DNA from: Cellulomonas wangsupingiae | GTDB taxonomy: Bacteria; Actinomycetota; Actinomycetes; Actinomycetales; Cellulomonadaceae | NCBI RefSeq assembly: GCF_024508275.1 | Contig: NZ_CP101989.1 | Span: forward strand, 3,286,001-3,350,000 | DNA: 64,000 bases | Direction: 5' to 3' | Shown here: in pieces, positions 54,307-62,554 of the stretch | How the letters are laid out: every line of letters starts with the position of its first letter | Position numbering within the stretch: the first letter of the stretch is position 1 | The notes under the pieces: model-generated | What the model saw: only the letters and a program-made list of their open reading frames with translations | Told to the model about the DNA's origin: nothing | The model's database searches: none | Program-made: the position numbers and the translations under genes

Positions 54307-55743
54307 TCAGTCGTCGAGGGCCGGGCCGCAGGCGGCGGCCGCCGTCGCCGCGAGGTGGTCGAGGCCCTGGACCTGCACGAGCGGGCGGGTGTCGTCGACG
54401 ACGGACCAGCACCCGTCGACCACCTCGTACTCGGCCTGCGCGCCGCGGCGCAGCAGCGCGGCGAGCGCGTCGACGAGCCGGTCGACGTGCTCGCGCGTCG
54501 TCCCGACCCCCACCGACGCCCGGACGGCCCCGTGGGACGCCCCCAGGTGCGCGAGCAGCGGGTGCGCGCAGAACCGGCCGTCGCGCACGCCGATGCCGTG
54601 CTCGGCCGACAGGTACGCGGCGACCAGCCCGGGGTTGAGGTCCCCGACCGTGAACGTGACCACGCCGACGGGGTCCGGCGAGTCCGGCCAGATCCGTGCG
54701 ACGTGGACGCCGTCGAGTCCCTCCAGGCCCGCGACGAGCCGTGCACGCAGCGCCTGCTCGTGCGCCTCGAGGGCGCCGGCGGGCAGGGCGGCGAGCGTGT
54801 CGCACGCCTGTGCGAGCGCGATGGCGCCGAGCACGTTGGGCGATCCGGCCTCGTGCCGCGCGGGCGCCGGCTGCCACACGGTGCGGTCCGTGCGCACGTC
54901 GCGCACCGCGCCTCCGCCGGCGAGGTACGGGGTGCCCGTGTCGAGCCAGTCCCGCCGGCCGACCAGTGCGCCCGCACCGAACGGCGCGTACGTCTTGTGC
55001 CCGGAGAACGCGACGTAGTCCACGTCCGTGTCCGCCAGCGAGAACCCGCGGTGGGGCACGAGCTGGGCACCGTCGACGGCGACGCGCGCCCCCGCCGCGT
55101 GGGCGAGCTCGACGACGCGGTCCAGCGGCAGCGCCTCGCCGGTGACGTTGGACGCCCCCGTCAGGGTCAGCAGCGCGTAGGGGCGCCGGGCGAGCTCGCC
55201 ACGCAGCGCGTCGAGCGTGGCGGCGACCGTCGGCTCGAGCGGCAGGATCGTCGCGGTCCGTCCCGTCCCGGTGTGCGCGCCACCGCTGTGCTGGACCCAC
55301 GGCAGCAGGTTCGCGTGGTGCTCGACGTCGAGGACGAGCACGGCCCCGCCCGGCGGGACGACGCCGGCGAGCAGGTTGAGCGAGTCGGTGGTGTTGCGGG
55401 TGATGACGGCGACGTCGTCCTCACGGGCGCCGACGAACGCGGCGATCGCCTGCCGGGACGCCTCGTACAGGGCGGTCGACACCTGGGACAGGTACCCCGC
55501 ACCGCGGTGCACCGACGCGTACAGGGGCAGCACCTCGGCGACGCGGGCGTTCACCGACTCCAGGGCCGGCGCGCTCGCCGCGCAGTCGAGGTTCGCGTAG
55601 GCGCGGCTGGTCCCGTCGACGAGCGGCACGGTCGTGGACGCGCCGACGACGGGCAGCAGGGGCGCGTCGCCGGCGCGGGCGGCCGCCGTCCGGGTGCCCG
55701 ACACCTCGTCGACACAGGCGAACAGCTCGGTGATCGTGGTCAT
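54307..55743 (-). CDS. Class V aminotransferase (cysteine desulfurase-like)
   Basis: PLP-dependent enzyme of the SufS/isopenicillin-epimerase group, 478 aa. The PLP lysine is in VAFSGHKTYAPFGAG near residue 249, and the Asp that contacts the cofactor is in VAVDGAQLVPHRG. It lacks clear N- or C-terminal extensions. The ATG at 55743 follows GGAGGAG. It is preceded by a SAM-IV riboswitch, so a role in sulfur or methionine metabolism is likely. It may be a desulfurase; substrate not certain. Confidence 0.85.
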   Translation of the reverse strand: MTTITELFACVDEVSGTRTAAARAGDAPLLPVVGASTTVPLVDGTSRAYANLDCAASAPALESVNARVAEVLPLYASVHRGAGYLSQVSTALYEASRQAIAAFVGAREDDVAVITRNTTDSLNLLAGVVPPGGAVLVLDVEHHANLLPWVQHSGGAHTGTGRTATILPLEPTVAATLDALRGELARRPYALLTLTGASNVTGEALPLDRVVELAHAAGARVAVDGAQLVPHRGFSLADTDVDYVAFSGHKTYAPFGAGALVGRRDWLDTGTPYLAGGGAVRDVRTDRTVWQPAPARHEAGSPNVLGAIALAQACDTLAALPAGALEAHEQALRARLVAGLEGLDGVHVARIWPDSPDPVGVVTFTVGDLNPGLVAAYLSAEHGIGVRDGRFCAHPLLAHLGASHGAVRASVGVGTTREHVDRLVDALAALLRRGAQAEYEVVDGCWSVVDDTRPLVQVQGLDHLAATAAAACGPALDD

Positions 55744-55800
55744 GGTGCTCCTCCGGACGGATCCGGGGACCGGCAGCCCCCGCGCTTGCCGGCACCGAAC

Positions 55801-55890
55801 GGTGCACGGCCAGGTCGTCACCCGGGGCACCCCACCGCGGAGGAGGGTTGCCGGCCAGCGAGCCGGGGCTTGTCGCTGGCGCTCATGACC
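55801..55890 (-). ncRNA. SAM-IV riboswitch upstream of class V aminotransferase
   Basis: The minus-strand leader has GGTCATGAGCGCCAGCG, CAAGCCCCGGCTCGCTGG, CCGGCAACCCTCC, GCGGTGGGGTGCCCCGGGTGA and a closing GACCTGG; AGGTC pairs with GACCT as P1. This conserved core is the one I know from SAM-IV. Downstream, CCGGA and TCCGG next to the ribosome-binding site can pair, so control may be at translation. It predicts repression when SAM is abundant. The rest of 55744-55984 shows no gene. Confidence 0.85.
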
Positions 55891-55984
55891 TGCGTCGAGG
55901 ATCCCGGCGGCGCCGCTCGCGTGTCAACGCCGACACGCCCTGGTGCTCAGGATGCGAGACGACGCGTCTCGCCATCTGTCCCGA

Positions 55985-56327
55985 CGTCGCCCCCTCTGGG
56001 GCTCACCGACGCGGTGCTCGGTGGCACCGTCCGCGTCCTGACCCACCCCCGCGTGTTCGCCCGGCCCACCCCCCTGCCCACGGCCCTGGACCTGGTCGAG
56101 CACCTGCGGTCGCACGGTCGCACCCCGGCGTCGTCCGGGTGGCACCCGGACCACGCCACTGGGAGGTCGTCGTGGAGCTGTGCCGCGCCGCCGACGCACG
56201 CGGCAACCTCGTCGCGGACGCCCAGCACGCCGCGGTCGCGATCGAGCACGGCGCGACCTGGGTCTCGCAGGACCGGGACTTCGCGCGCTTCCCCGGGCTG
56301 CGCTGGCAGGTCGCGGTCGACGCGTGA
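55985..56327 (+). pseudogene. Truncated, frameshifted VapC-type PIN toxin
   Basis: The first part reads LTDAVLGGTVRVLTHPRVFA in one frame. After about 56135-56150 a different frame carries APGPRHWEVVVELC, NLVADAQHAAVAIEHG and VSQDRDFARFPGLRW to the stop, matching the C-terminal half of VapC with its conserved Asp residues. The N-terminal metal-binding Asp region is missing and no VapB-like antitoxin lies upstream. It is a decayed toxin gene. Confidence 0.7.
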
Positions 56328-56354
56328 GCCTCCCGCCCTCTCCCAGGAGGGCCG

Positions 56355-56894
56355 TCAGGCCGGGCGGGGCTGCGTGAGCCGGTGCAGCATCACCACGCTG
56401 CGGTACGTCTTGCCCGGCCACTGGACGGTGTCCGCGTCGACGAACCCCCACCGCCGGTACATCGCTCGCAGCGGCGTCGCGGGCTCGGCCGTGTCCAGCC
56501 CCACGGACCGCATGCCACGCTCCAGCGACCACGCACGCACGGTCCCCCACAGGAACGTCGCCAGCCCTCGCCCGCGCAGGTCGGGCCGCACCGCGAGCTG
56601 GTTGACCCACACCCGGTCCGGCTCGAGCGCGAGCGCGGTGAGCGCGCGGATCCCCCGCCCCGGCGGGCTCGTGGCGGTGATCGTGCCCACGAGCTCCCCC
56701 GCGGGGTCGACCAGCACCCACGACGCACCCACGCCCAGGCTGCGGCTCGCCGTGGTCACCTCGTCCTGCGTGGCACCCGTGAAGTTGAGCCCGCGCGCGG
56801 CCAGCTCGGCGTAGGCGTCGTGGAGCAGGAGCGTCAGCGCCGGCACGTCGTCGGGGGTCACGGGTCGCAGCACCAGACCGTCGGGGGCGTCCAT
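56355..56894 (-). CDS. GNAT-family N-acetyltransferase
   Basis: The 179-aa protein starts DGLVLRPVTPDDVPAL and contains the acetyl-CoA-binding motif QLAVRPDLRGRGLATFL near residue 105. Substrate unknown. The ATG at 56894 is chosen because the longer frame upstream overlaps the S-box riboswitch. It is divergent from the rhodanese-metZ operon. Confidence 0.8.
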   Translation of the reverse strand: MDAPDGLVLRPVTPDDVPALTLLLHDAYAELAARGLNFTGATQDEVTTASRSLGVGASWVLVDPAGELVGTITATSPPGRGIRALTALALEPDRVWVNQLAVRPDLRGRGLATFLWGTVRAWSLERGMRSVGLDTAEPATPLRAMYRRWGFVDADTVQWPGKTYRSVVMLHRLTQPRPA

Positions 56895-56992
56895 CGCGTC
56901 CCACCCTGGCACGCCCCGGCGGCGCGCGCGGGCACGGGCACGCGCCGTGAGACGCCCTGCCGGCGCCCCGCACGGTGGCGTAGCATCGCGGC

Positions 56993-57088
56993 GACCATCC
57001 AGAGCGGCCGAGAGATCTGGCTCGACGACGCCGCAGCAACCCGCACGGGAGACCGTGGTCGAGGGTGCTACCGCCAGAGACGATGGGA
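56993..57088 (+). ncRNA. S-box (SAM-I) riboswitch upstream of rhodanese-metZ operon
   Basis: The leader has CCATCCAGAGCGGCCGAGAG, GATCTGGCTCGACGACGCCG and CAGCAACCCGCACGGG, then GGTGCTACC and AGAGACGATGGGAGG. The 5' CCATC pairs with the 3' GATGG to close P1. This is the SAM-I layout. It ends in the ribosome-binding site 5 nt before the ATG at 57094, suggesting direct control of translation by S-adenosylmethionine. Confidence 0.85.
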
Positions 57089-57093
57089 GGACC

Positions 57094-57537
57094 ATGAGCG
57101 TGCCACCGCGTCCCGCCCCCGGCTACGCCGGGGACATCACCCCCACCGAGGCGTGGGACCTGCTGACGGACCGGGAGGACGCCGTCCTGGTCGACGTCCG
57201 CACCGACGCCGAGTGGCGCTACGTCGGGGTGCCGGACCTGCGGGGCCTGGGCCGCCAGGCCGCCCTCGTCGAGTGGGTCTCCTACCCCTCCGGCCGGCCG
57301 AACCCGCGCTTCCTCGAGCAGCTCGCCGCCACCGGCGTGACGCCGGGCGACGACCGCCCGGTGGTGTTCCTCTGCCGCTCCGGGCAGCGCTCGATCGGCG
57401 CCGCGCAGGCCGCGACCGCCGCGGGGTACGGCCCCGCCTACAACGTCCTCGAGGGGTTCGAGGGCGCCACGGGTCCCGACGGGCACCGCGGGCACGAGGG
57501 CTGGCGCGCCGCAGGCCTGCCGTGGGTCCAGCCGTGA
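57094..57537 (+). CDS. Rhodanese-domain protein
   Basis: A 147-aa sulfurtransferase-like protein. The active-site loop is FLCRSGQRSIGAA with the catalytic Cys near residue 93. The opening DITPTEAWDLLTDREDAVLVDVR is the usual rhodanese start. The ATG at 57094 has GGGAGG upstream within the S-box leader. Its stop overlaps the metZ GTG (GTGA), so sulfur delivery for homocysteine synthesis is a plausible role. Confidence 0.9.
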   Translation: MSVPPRPAPGYAGDITPTEAWDLLTDREDAVLVDVRTDAEWRYVGVPDLRGLGRQAALVEWVSYPSGRPNPRFLEQLAATGVTPGDDRPVVFLCRSGQRSIGAAQAATAAGYGPAYNVLEGFEGATGPDGHRGHEGWRAAGLPWVQP

Positions 57538-58796
57538 ACGCCGGCCACCTGCCGCCCGGCCCGGGCGACTGGGACGACCACCGCCTCGACCGCGGCACGC
57601 TGCGCCCCGACACCCTGGCGGTGCGCGGCGGTCTCGTGCGCAGCGAGTTCGGTGAGACGTCCGAGGCCGTCTTCCTCACCCAGGGGTACGCGTACGCGTC
57701 GGCGGCGCAGGCCGAGGCGGGCTTCGCCGGCGAGGTCGACCGGTTCCTCTACTCGCGCTACGGCAACCCCACGGTCACGACCTTCGAGGAGCGCCTGCGC
57801 CTGCTCGAGGGGGCCGAGGCCTGCTACGCCACGGCGACGGGCATGTCCGCGGTGTTCACGTCGCTCGCCGCCCTCGTGCGCTCCGGGTCGCGCATCGTCG
57901 CGGCGCGGGCGCTGTTCGGCTCCACCGTCGTCATCCTCGACGAGATCCTCGCCAAGTGGGGTGTGCGCACGGACTACGTCGACGGGCACGTCCCGGAGCA
58001 GTGGGAGCAGGCGCTGGCGACGCCCGCGGACGTCGTGTTCTTCGAGACCCCGTCGAACCCGATGCAGGACCTCGTCGACATCGCGGCGGTGAGCCGACTG
58101 GCCCACGCGGCCGGCGCCACCGTCGTCGTCGACAACGTGTTCGCCACCCCGGTCTTCTCGCGCCCGCTGGAGCACGGCGCCGACGTGGTCGTCTACTCGG
58201 CCACCAAGCACATCGACGGGCAGGGACGCGTGCTGGGAGGCGCCATCCTCGGGTCGACGGACTTCGTGCGCGGGCCCGTGCAGACGATGCTGCGCAACAC
58301 CGGCCCGTCGCTGTCGCCGTTCAACGCGTGGGTGCTGCTCAAGGGCCTGGAGACGCTGAGCCTGCGGGTGCGGCACCAGGCCGCCTCCGCCCTGACCCTC
58401 GCCCGGTGGCTCGAGGAGCAGCCCGGCGTGGCCCGCGTGCGCCACCCGTTCCTCGCGTCGCACCCGCAGCACGAGCTCGCGCGCGCCCAGCAGACGGGCG
58501 GCGGCACGGTCGTGACGTTCGACCTGGCCGTCCCCGACGGCGCCGCCCCCGACGTCGCGAAGAAGGCGACGTTCGGGGTGCTCGACGCGCTGCGGGTCGT
58601 GGACATCTCCAACAACCTGGGCGACGCCAAGTCGATCGTCACCCACCCGGCGACGACGACGCACCGGCGGCTCGGGGCCGCCGGGCGCGCGGCCGTCGGC
58701 ATCGGTGAGGCGACGGTGCGCCTGTCCGTCGGGCTCGAGGACGTCGAGGACCTGCGCGACGACCTGGCGCGCGCGCTGGGCACGCTGAGCGTCTGA
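57534..58796 (+). CDS. metZ: O-succinylhomoserine sulfhydrylase
   Basis: PLP enzyme making homocysteine from an O-acyl-homoserine and sulfide in methionine synthesis. The PLP lysine is in VVYSATKHIDGQGRVLGG near residue 223; SRYGNPT and FFETPSNPM are Cys/Met-metabolism family motifs. Product 420 aa, start GTG 57534 coupled to the rhodanese stop. The S-box riboswitch upstream fits methionine control. O-acetyl- versus O-succinylhomoserine preference cannot be fixed from sequence alone. Confidence 0.9.
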   Translation: MNAGHLPPGPGDWDDHRLDRGTLRPDTLAVRGGLVRSEFGETSEAVFLTQGYAYASAAQAEAGFAGEVDRFLYSRYGNPTVTTFEERLRLLEGAEACYATATGMSAVFTSLAALVRSGSRIVAARALFGSTVVILDEILAKWGVRTDYVDGHVPEQWEQALATPADVVFFETPSNPMQDLVDIAAVSRLAHAAGATVVVDNVFATPVFSRPLEHGADVVVYSATKHIDGQGRVLGGAILGSTDFVRGPVQTMLRNTGPSLSPFNAWVLLKGLETLSLRVRHQAASALTLARWLEEQPGVARVRHPFLASHPQHELARAQQTGGGTVVTFDLAVPDGAAPDVAKKATFGVLDALRVVDISNNLGDAKSIVTHPATTTHRRLGAAGRAAVGIGEATVRLSVGLEDVEDLRDDLARALGTLSV

Positions 58797-58802
58797 CGCC
58801 GC

Positions 58803-59300
58803 TCAGCTCGCCGCGGGGACCAGCCCCACCGCGACGACCGACTCGGCGGCCGCGGCGACCGTGACGTCGAGCGCGCCGCCCGGCACGTCGAACACGTCGC
58901 TGTCGGCCATGGTCGCACCGCCCTGGTACACCGGGACGCACGGCGCCTGGTACGACGTCAGCTCGCTGTCGCCGCCCTTGACGGTGACGACGACCGGCGC
59001 ACCGTCCGACGAGGTGCACACGACGCGCAGCAGGTACGACCCGGCGGGCGCGTCGGCGACCTGCGCCGTCTCCGTCGCGCCGGCCGCCACCGGCGCGACG
59101 AGTGCCTCGGTCGCCTCGCCCGCCGCCGCGAGCGCCTCGCGCTGGGCGTCCGCCGTCGGCAGCTCCTGGTCCCCGCGGCCCTCGATGGCCGGGATCGTCT
59201 CGAGGTCCGGCGACGGCTCCGGCGACGGGTCGCCGGAGGAGCACGCGGCGAGGGCGAGCAGGAGGACCGGGACCGCTGCGAGGCGTCGTCGGGATCGCAT
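58803..59300 (-). CDS. Hypothetical secreted lipoprotein
   Basis: The 165-aa protein has a basic N-terminus, a hydrophobic core and the lipobox LALAAC, then an acidic Ser/Pro linker and a beta-rich domain (SYLLRVVCTSSDGAPVV). It converges on metZ with 6 nt between stops. TAGCGT (59308-59313, minus strand) ends 7 nt before the ATG, suggesting leaderless initiation. No family recognised. Confidence 0.75.
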   Translation of the reverse strand: MRSRRRLAAVPVLLLALAACSSGDPSPEPSPDLETIPAIEGRGDQELPTADAQREALAAAGEATEALVAPVAAGATETAQVADAPAGSYLLRVVCTSSDGAPVVVTVKGGDSELTSYQAPCVPVYQGGATMADSDVFDVPGGALDVTVAAAAESVVAVGLVPAAS

Positions 59301-59428
59301 GGCCGGGACGCTAGCGCAGCGACGGTCGCCCGCGGCACCCCTGTCCACCGCAGGGACGAACCGGGGGCATTCCCCCCGCCCCGCGTCCGGCGCGACGGCG
59401 GCTCCCGACGGGGTGAGAGGCTGGGTGC

Positions 59429-60439
59429 ATGCACTTCCGTCACCTCGGCCGCTCCGGCCTGAAGATCTCCGAGCTCACCTACGGCAACTGGCTGACCCAC
59501 GGGTCCCAGGTCGAGAACGAGACCGCCACCGCGTGCGTGCGCGCCGCGCTCGACGTCGGCATCACGACGTTCGACACCGCCGACGTCTACGCCAACACCG
59601 TCGCCGAGTCCGTGCTGGGTGACGCGCTGGCCGGGGAGCGCCGCGAGTCGCTCGAGATCCTCACGAAGGTCTACTGGCCGACCGGCCCGAAGGGCCCCAA
59701 CGACACCGGCCTGTCGCGCAAGCACATCCGCGAGTCCATCGACGGGTCGCTGAAGCGCCTGCGCACGGACTACGTCGACCTGTACCAGGCGCACCGCTAC
59801 GACCACGCGACGCCGCTCGAGGAGACGATGCAGGCGTTCGCCGACGTCGTCCGCCAGGGCAAGGCGCTGTACATCGGCGTCAGCGAGTGGACCGCGGACC
59901 AGATCCGCGCGGGCCACGCGCTCGCGAAGGACCTGGGCGTGCAGCTCGTCTCGAACCAGCCGCAGTACTCGATGCTGTGGCGGGTCATCGAGCCCGAGGT
60001 CGTCCCGGCGTCCCGCGAGCTGGGCGTCTCCCAGATCGTGTGGTCGCCCATCGCGCAGGGCGTGCTCACCGGCAAGTACGCGCCGGGTGCCCCGCTGCCC
60101 GCGGGCTCACGCGCGACGGACGACAAGGGCGGCGCGCGCATGATCGCGTCGTTCCTGCGCGACGACGTGCTGGAGCGCGTGCAGGGCCTGCGCCCCGTGG
60201 CGGACGAGCTGGGCCTGACGATGGCGCAGCTCGCGATCGCGTGGGTGCTGGCCAACGACAACGTGTCCGCGGCGATCATCGGCGCGTCGCGCCCCGAGCA
60301 GGTCCACGACAACGCGAAGGCCGCGGGCGTCGAGCTGCCCGCCGAGGTGCTCACGCGCATCGACGAGATCCTCGGTGACGTCGTCACGTCCGACCCCGCC
60401 GAGACCGCGAAGGCGTCCCCGGCCGAGCGCCTGGTCTGA
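59429..60439 (+). CDS. Aldo/keto reductase (Kv-beta/YghZ-like)
   Basis: NADPH-dependent aldo/keto reductase, 336 aa. Catalytic residues are in FDTADVYANTVAE (Asp, Tyr), EILTKVYWP (Lys) and LYQAHRYDH (His). The C-terminal AAIIGASRPEQVHDN is the NADPH block. Such proteins detoxify aldehydes. It converges on the PNPOx-like gene, with the hairpin at 60468-60498 between them. Confidence 0.9.
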   Translation: MHFRHLGRSGLKISELTYGNWLTHGSQVENETATACVRAALDVGITTFDTADVYANTVAESVLGDALAGERRESLEILTKVYWPTGPKGPNDTGLSRKHIRESIDGSLKRLRTDYVDLYQAHRYDHATPLEETMQAFADVVRQGKALYIGVSEWTADQIRAGHALAKDLGVQLVSNQPQYSMLWRVIEPEVVPASRELGVSQIVWSPIAQGVLTGKYAPGAPLPAGSRATDDKGGARMIASFLRDDVLERVQGLRPVADELGLTMAQLAIAWVLANDNVSAAIIGASRPEQVHDNAKAAGVELPAEVLTRIDEILGDVVTSDPAETAKASPAERLV

Positions 60440-60467
60440 TCCGGAGCGCCTGCTCCCGTCCGCACGG

Positions 60468-60498
60468 CGCCCCGCACCGGCTGGTCCGGTGCGGGGCG
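60468..60498. terminator. Perfect 13-bp hairpin between convergent genes
   Basis: CGCCCCGCACCGG (60468-60480) pairs with CCGGTGCGGGGCG (60486-60498) around CTGGT. It serves both the aldo/keto reductase and the PNPOx-like gene. Confidence 0.75.
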
Positions 60499-60531
60499 TC
60501 GGCGTGCTGCGAGGGCTGCGCGCGTGCGACG

Positions 60532-61044
60532 TCAGAGGTCGACGGTCGCGTTCTCGCCGCCGTCGTACGCGCTCCCCGTCACCTTGGCCTTCACCAGGCT
60601 GAGCACGGTCGCGAGCCGCCCGCCCGGGCTGTCCCAGTACTCGGCCGTCTCGGCCCGCAGCCGCACCAGGCACAGGCCGGGCGTCGTCGGGCCGTCGGGG
60701 AACCAGGCCGCGGCGACGGGGTTCCACAGCTCGTCGGCCTTCGCGCGGTCCTGGACGACCTCGGCCGTCCCCGAGACGGACAACCACGACGACGAGCCGG
60801 CGAAGGCCGCGTTGGCGGGCGACCCCGCACGGATCTCCGCGACCTTGTGGGAGTCGAGCGTGGTGAAGAACCAGAGGTCACCGTCGAACTCGACGTCCTG
60901 CACCCCCATCGGACGGCTCACCAGCGCGCCCGACGCGTCGAGGGTCGTCAGCATCGCGAGGTGGTGTTCCCCGAGCAGCTCGCGGACCTTGGCGAGGGCC
61001 TCCTCGCGCGTCGGCGCGTCGTCGTCGTGCGGTGTCGTGGTCAT
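60532..61044 (-). CDS. Pyridoxamine 5'-phosphate oxidase-like FMN-binding protein (general stress family)
   Basis: The 170-aa split-barrel protein has LGEHHLAMLTTLDASGALVSRP near residue 25, WFFTTLDSHKVAEIRAG and WFPDGPTTPGLCLV, matching general stress FMN-binding proteins of the PNPOx clan. A flavin-linked redox role is likely but not defined. The ATG at 61044 follows a GGAGCG site. Confidence 0.8.
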   Translation of the reverse strand: MTTTPHDDDAPTREEALAKVRELLGEHHLAMLTTLDASGALVSRPMGVQDVEFDGDLWFFTTLDSHKVAEIRAGSPANAAFAGSSSWLSVSGTAEVVQDRAKADELWNPVAAAWFPDGPTTPGLCLVRLRAETAEYWDSPGGRLATVLSLVKAKVTGSAYDGGENATVDL

Positions 61045-61134
61045 CTCGCGCTCCGTCCGTCGGCCGCGGGCGGGCGCCCGTCCGCACGGCCACGCTAGGC
61101 CCGCCGCGGGCGGCGCCGCATCCGGACCGCGCGG

Positions 61135-61686
61135 TCAGCGGGCGCCGGCGCCCGTCAGCGCCGCGGCGTGCCGTCGGGAGTCGCCGACGAGCGCGAGGGC
61201 GACGGTGTCGACGCCCGTCCGCGCCGCGAGCGCGCCGGCGTCGGCGGGCAGCCGGCCGGCGGGCGCAACGAGCCATGTCGACGACGGCGACCAGGTGAGC
61301 GCCGCGAACGCCTCGGCGTGGGCGACGGCGCTGCGACGCCGCACCGCGTCCGCGTCGTCGGCGGCGGCGACCGCCTCGACCTCCAGGACGAGGCGCACGT
61401 CCCGGCGGTCGCGGCCGACCGCCCGGATCTCGTCCTCCACGACGCCGACGAGCGCCCGGACGGCCGCGACGGTCGGCAGCGCCGCGCTGTGGACGATGCG
61501 CACGACGTCGGCGCGGGCGGCCGCCAGCGCGAGCGTCGTCGCGTCGAGGGCCTCACCGTCGAGCAGGAACTCGGTGCCGGAGCGCGGCGCGTGGCCGACG
61601 ACCTCGACGGGCGGGACGTCGGGACGCGCCGGCGACGGGTGGCGCGTGCCGGACGGGCGGACGGGTGCGAGAGCGGGCTGAGCCAC
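61135..61686 (-). CDS. Protein preceded by a Cys-rich leader, possible luciferase-like monooxygenase relative
   Basis: The 183-aa product is not clearly recognised. It opens VAQPALAPVRPSGTRHPS and its second half (DVRLVLEVEAVAAADDADAV...) faintly resembles the C-terminal part of LLM-class flavin-dependent oxidoreductases. There is no signal peptide. The GTG at 61686 follows GAGGAC. It lies 68 nt downstream of a 9-codon leader ending Cys-Cys-Arg, which suggests cysteine-responsive control and a sulfur-related function. Confidence 0.5.
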   Translation of the reverse strand: MAQPALAPVRPSGTRHPSPARPDVPPVEVVGHAPRSGTEFLLDGEALDATTLALAAARADVVRIVHSAALPTVAAVRALVGVVEDEIRAVGRDRRDVRLVLEVEAVAAADDADAVRRRSAVAHAEAFAALTWSPSSTWLVAPAGRLPADAGALAARTGVDTVALALVGDSRRHAAALTGAGAR

Positions 61687-61754
61687 GGGGGACGTCCTCG
61701 GGGTGGTGCGGGTGCGCAGCCGGGCCGTAGCCGCAGGCGCGCGGGGTCGTCAGC

Positions 61755-61784
61755 TCAGCGACAACACACCCGGACCGAGAACAT
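61755..61784 (-). CDS. Cysteine-rich leader peptide MFSVRVCCR
   Basis: A nine-residue frame ending in Cys-Cys-Arg and a TGA stop. TACTGT (61792-61797, minus strand) ends 7 nt before the ATG, so it is the first frame of a leaderless mRNA. Short leaders with a C-terminal Cys cluster are known in actinobacteria as sensors of cysteine supply. It would attenuate the downstream gene at 61686. Confidence 0.6.
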   Translation of the reverse strand: MFSVRVCCR

Positions 61785-61791
61785 GCCGCAG

Positions 61792-61797
61792 ACAGTA
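61792..61797 (-). promoter_or_regulatory. -10 box for the leader-peptide transcript
   Basis: TACTGT on the minus strand, 7 nt before the leader ATG. No -35 of clear consensus is visible, as is common in this group. Confidence 0.45.
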
Positions 61798-61907
61798 GCC
61801 GCCGGGCCGTCGCGCCGCCAGCCCCCTGTCATCCAGCGGACCACCCGCGTCCCGTGCGGCCGGGCCGCCCGCTGGCCGGCACCCGGGCGTGCGAGTTGTA
61901 TGGGGAC

Positions 61908-62552
61908 GTGGCCCGGAACCCCGCGTACCGCGACGTCACGCCTGCGGCCCGCCTGGCGGTGGCGGTCGGCGGCGGCGTCATCACGGCGTTCGGCGTGGCC
62001 GTGACGTACGGGGGGTCGGTCGCCGCGGCCGTGCTGTCCGGCTGGGCCACGACGGGCCTCGTGTTCGCCGGGTGGAGCTGGTCCTTCCTGTGGCCGCTGG
62101 ACGCCGAGCAGACCCGCACCCACGCGACCCGCGAGGAGCCGACGCGGCTGGTGACCCACGGGATCGTCCTGGGGGCCGGCGCCATGAGCCTCGTCGGCGT
62201 CGTGGTCGTGCTGGCCACGCACGAGCGCGGGCGCGTGGTCGCGCTCGTCGCGGCGCTCGTCGCCGTCGTCGCGTCGTGGACGTCGATGCACACGGTGTAC
62301 GCGCTGCACTACGCGCGCCTGTGGTACACGCCGCCGTACGGGGAGATCGACTTCCACCAGGAGGCGCCGCCCCGCTACTCGGACTTCGCCTACGTCGCGT
62401 TCACCGTCGCCATGAGCTTCGCGATGTCCGACCCGGACGTCCGGTCGTCGGACCTGCGCCGCGTGATCCTGGGCCACGCGCTGCTGTCGTACCTCTTCGG
62501 CACGGTGATCGTGGCGCTGCTGGTCAACGTGGTCGCCGGGCTCACGCCCTAG
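61908..62552 (+). CDS. DUF1345-family membrane protein
   Basis: The 214-aa integral membrane protein has about five hydrophobic segments, with the conserved pattern YALHYARLWYTPP near residue 130 and FAYVAFTVAMSFAMSDPDV that I associate with DUF1345. Function unknown. The GTG at 61908 is the likely start. It converges on the DUF72 gene with 2 nt between stops. Confidence 0.75.
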   Translation: MARNPAYRDVTPAARLAVAVGGGVITAFGVAVTYGGSVAAAVLSGWATTGLVFAGWSWSFLWPLDAEQTRTHATREEPTRLVTHGIVLGAGAMSLVGVVVVLATHERGRVVALVAALVAVVASWTSMHTVYALHYARLWYTPPYGEIDFHQEAPPRYSDFAYVAFTVAMSFAMSDPDVRSSDLRRVILGHALLSYLFGTVIVALLVNVVAGLTP

Positions 62553-62554
62553 CG

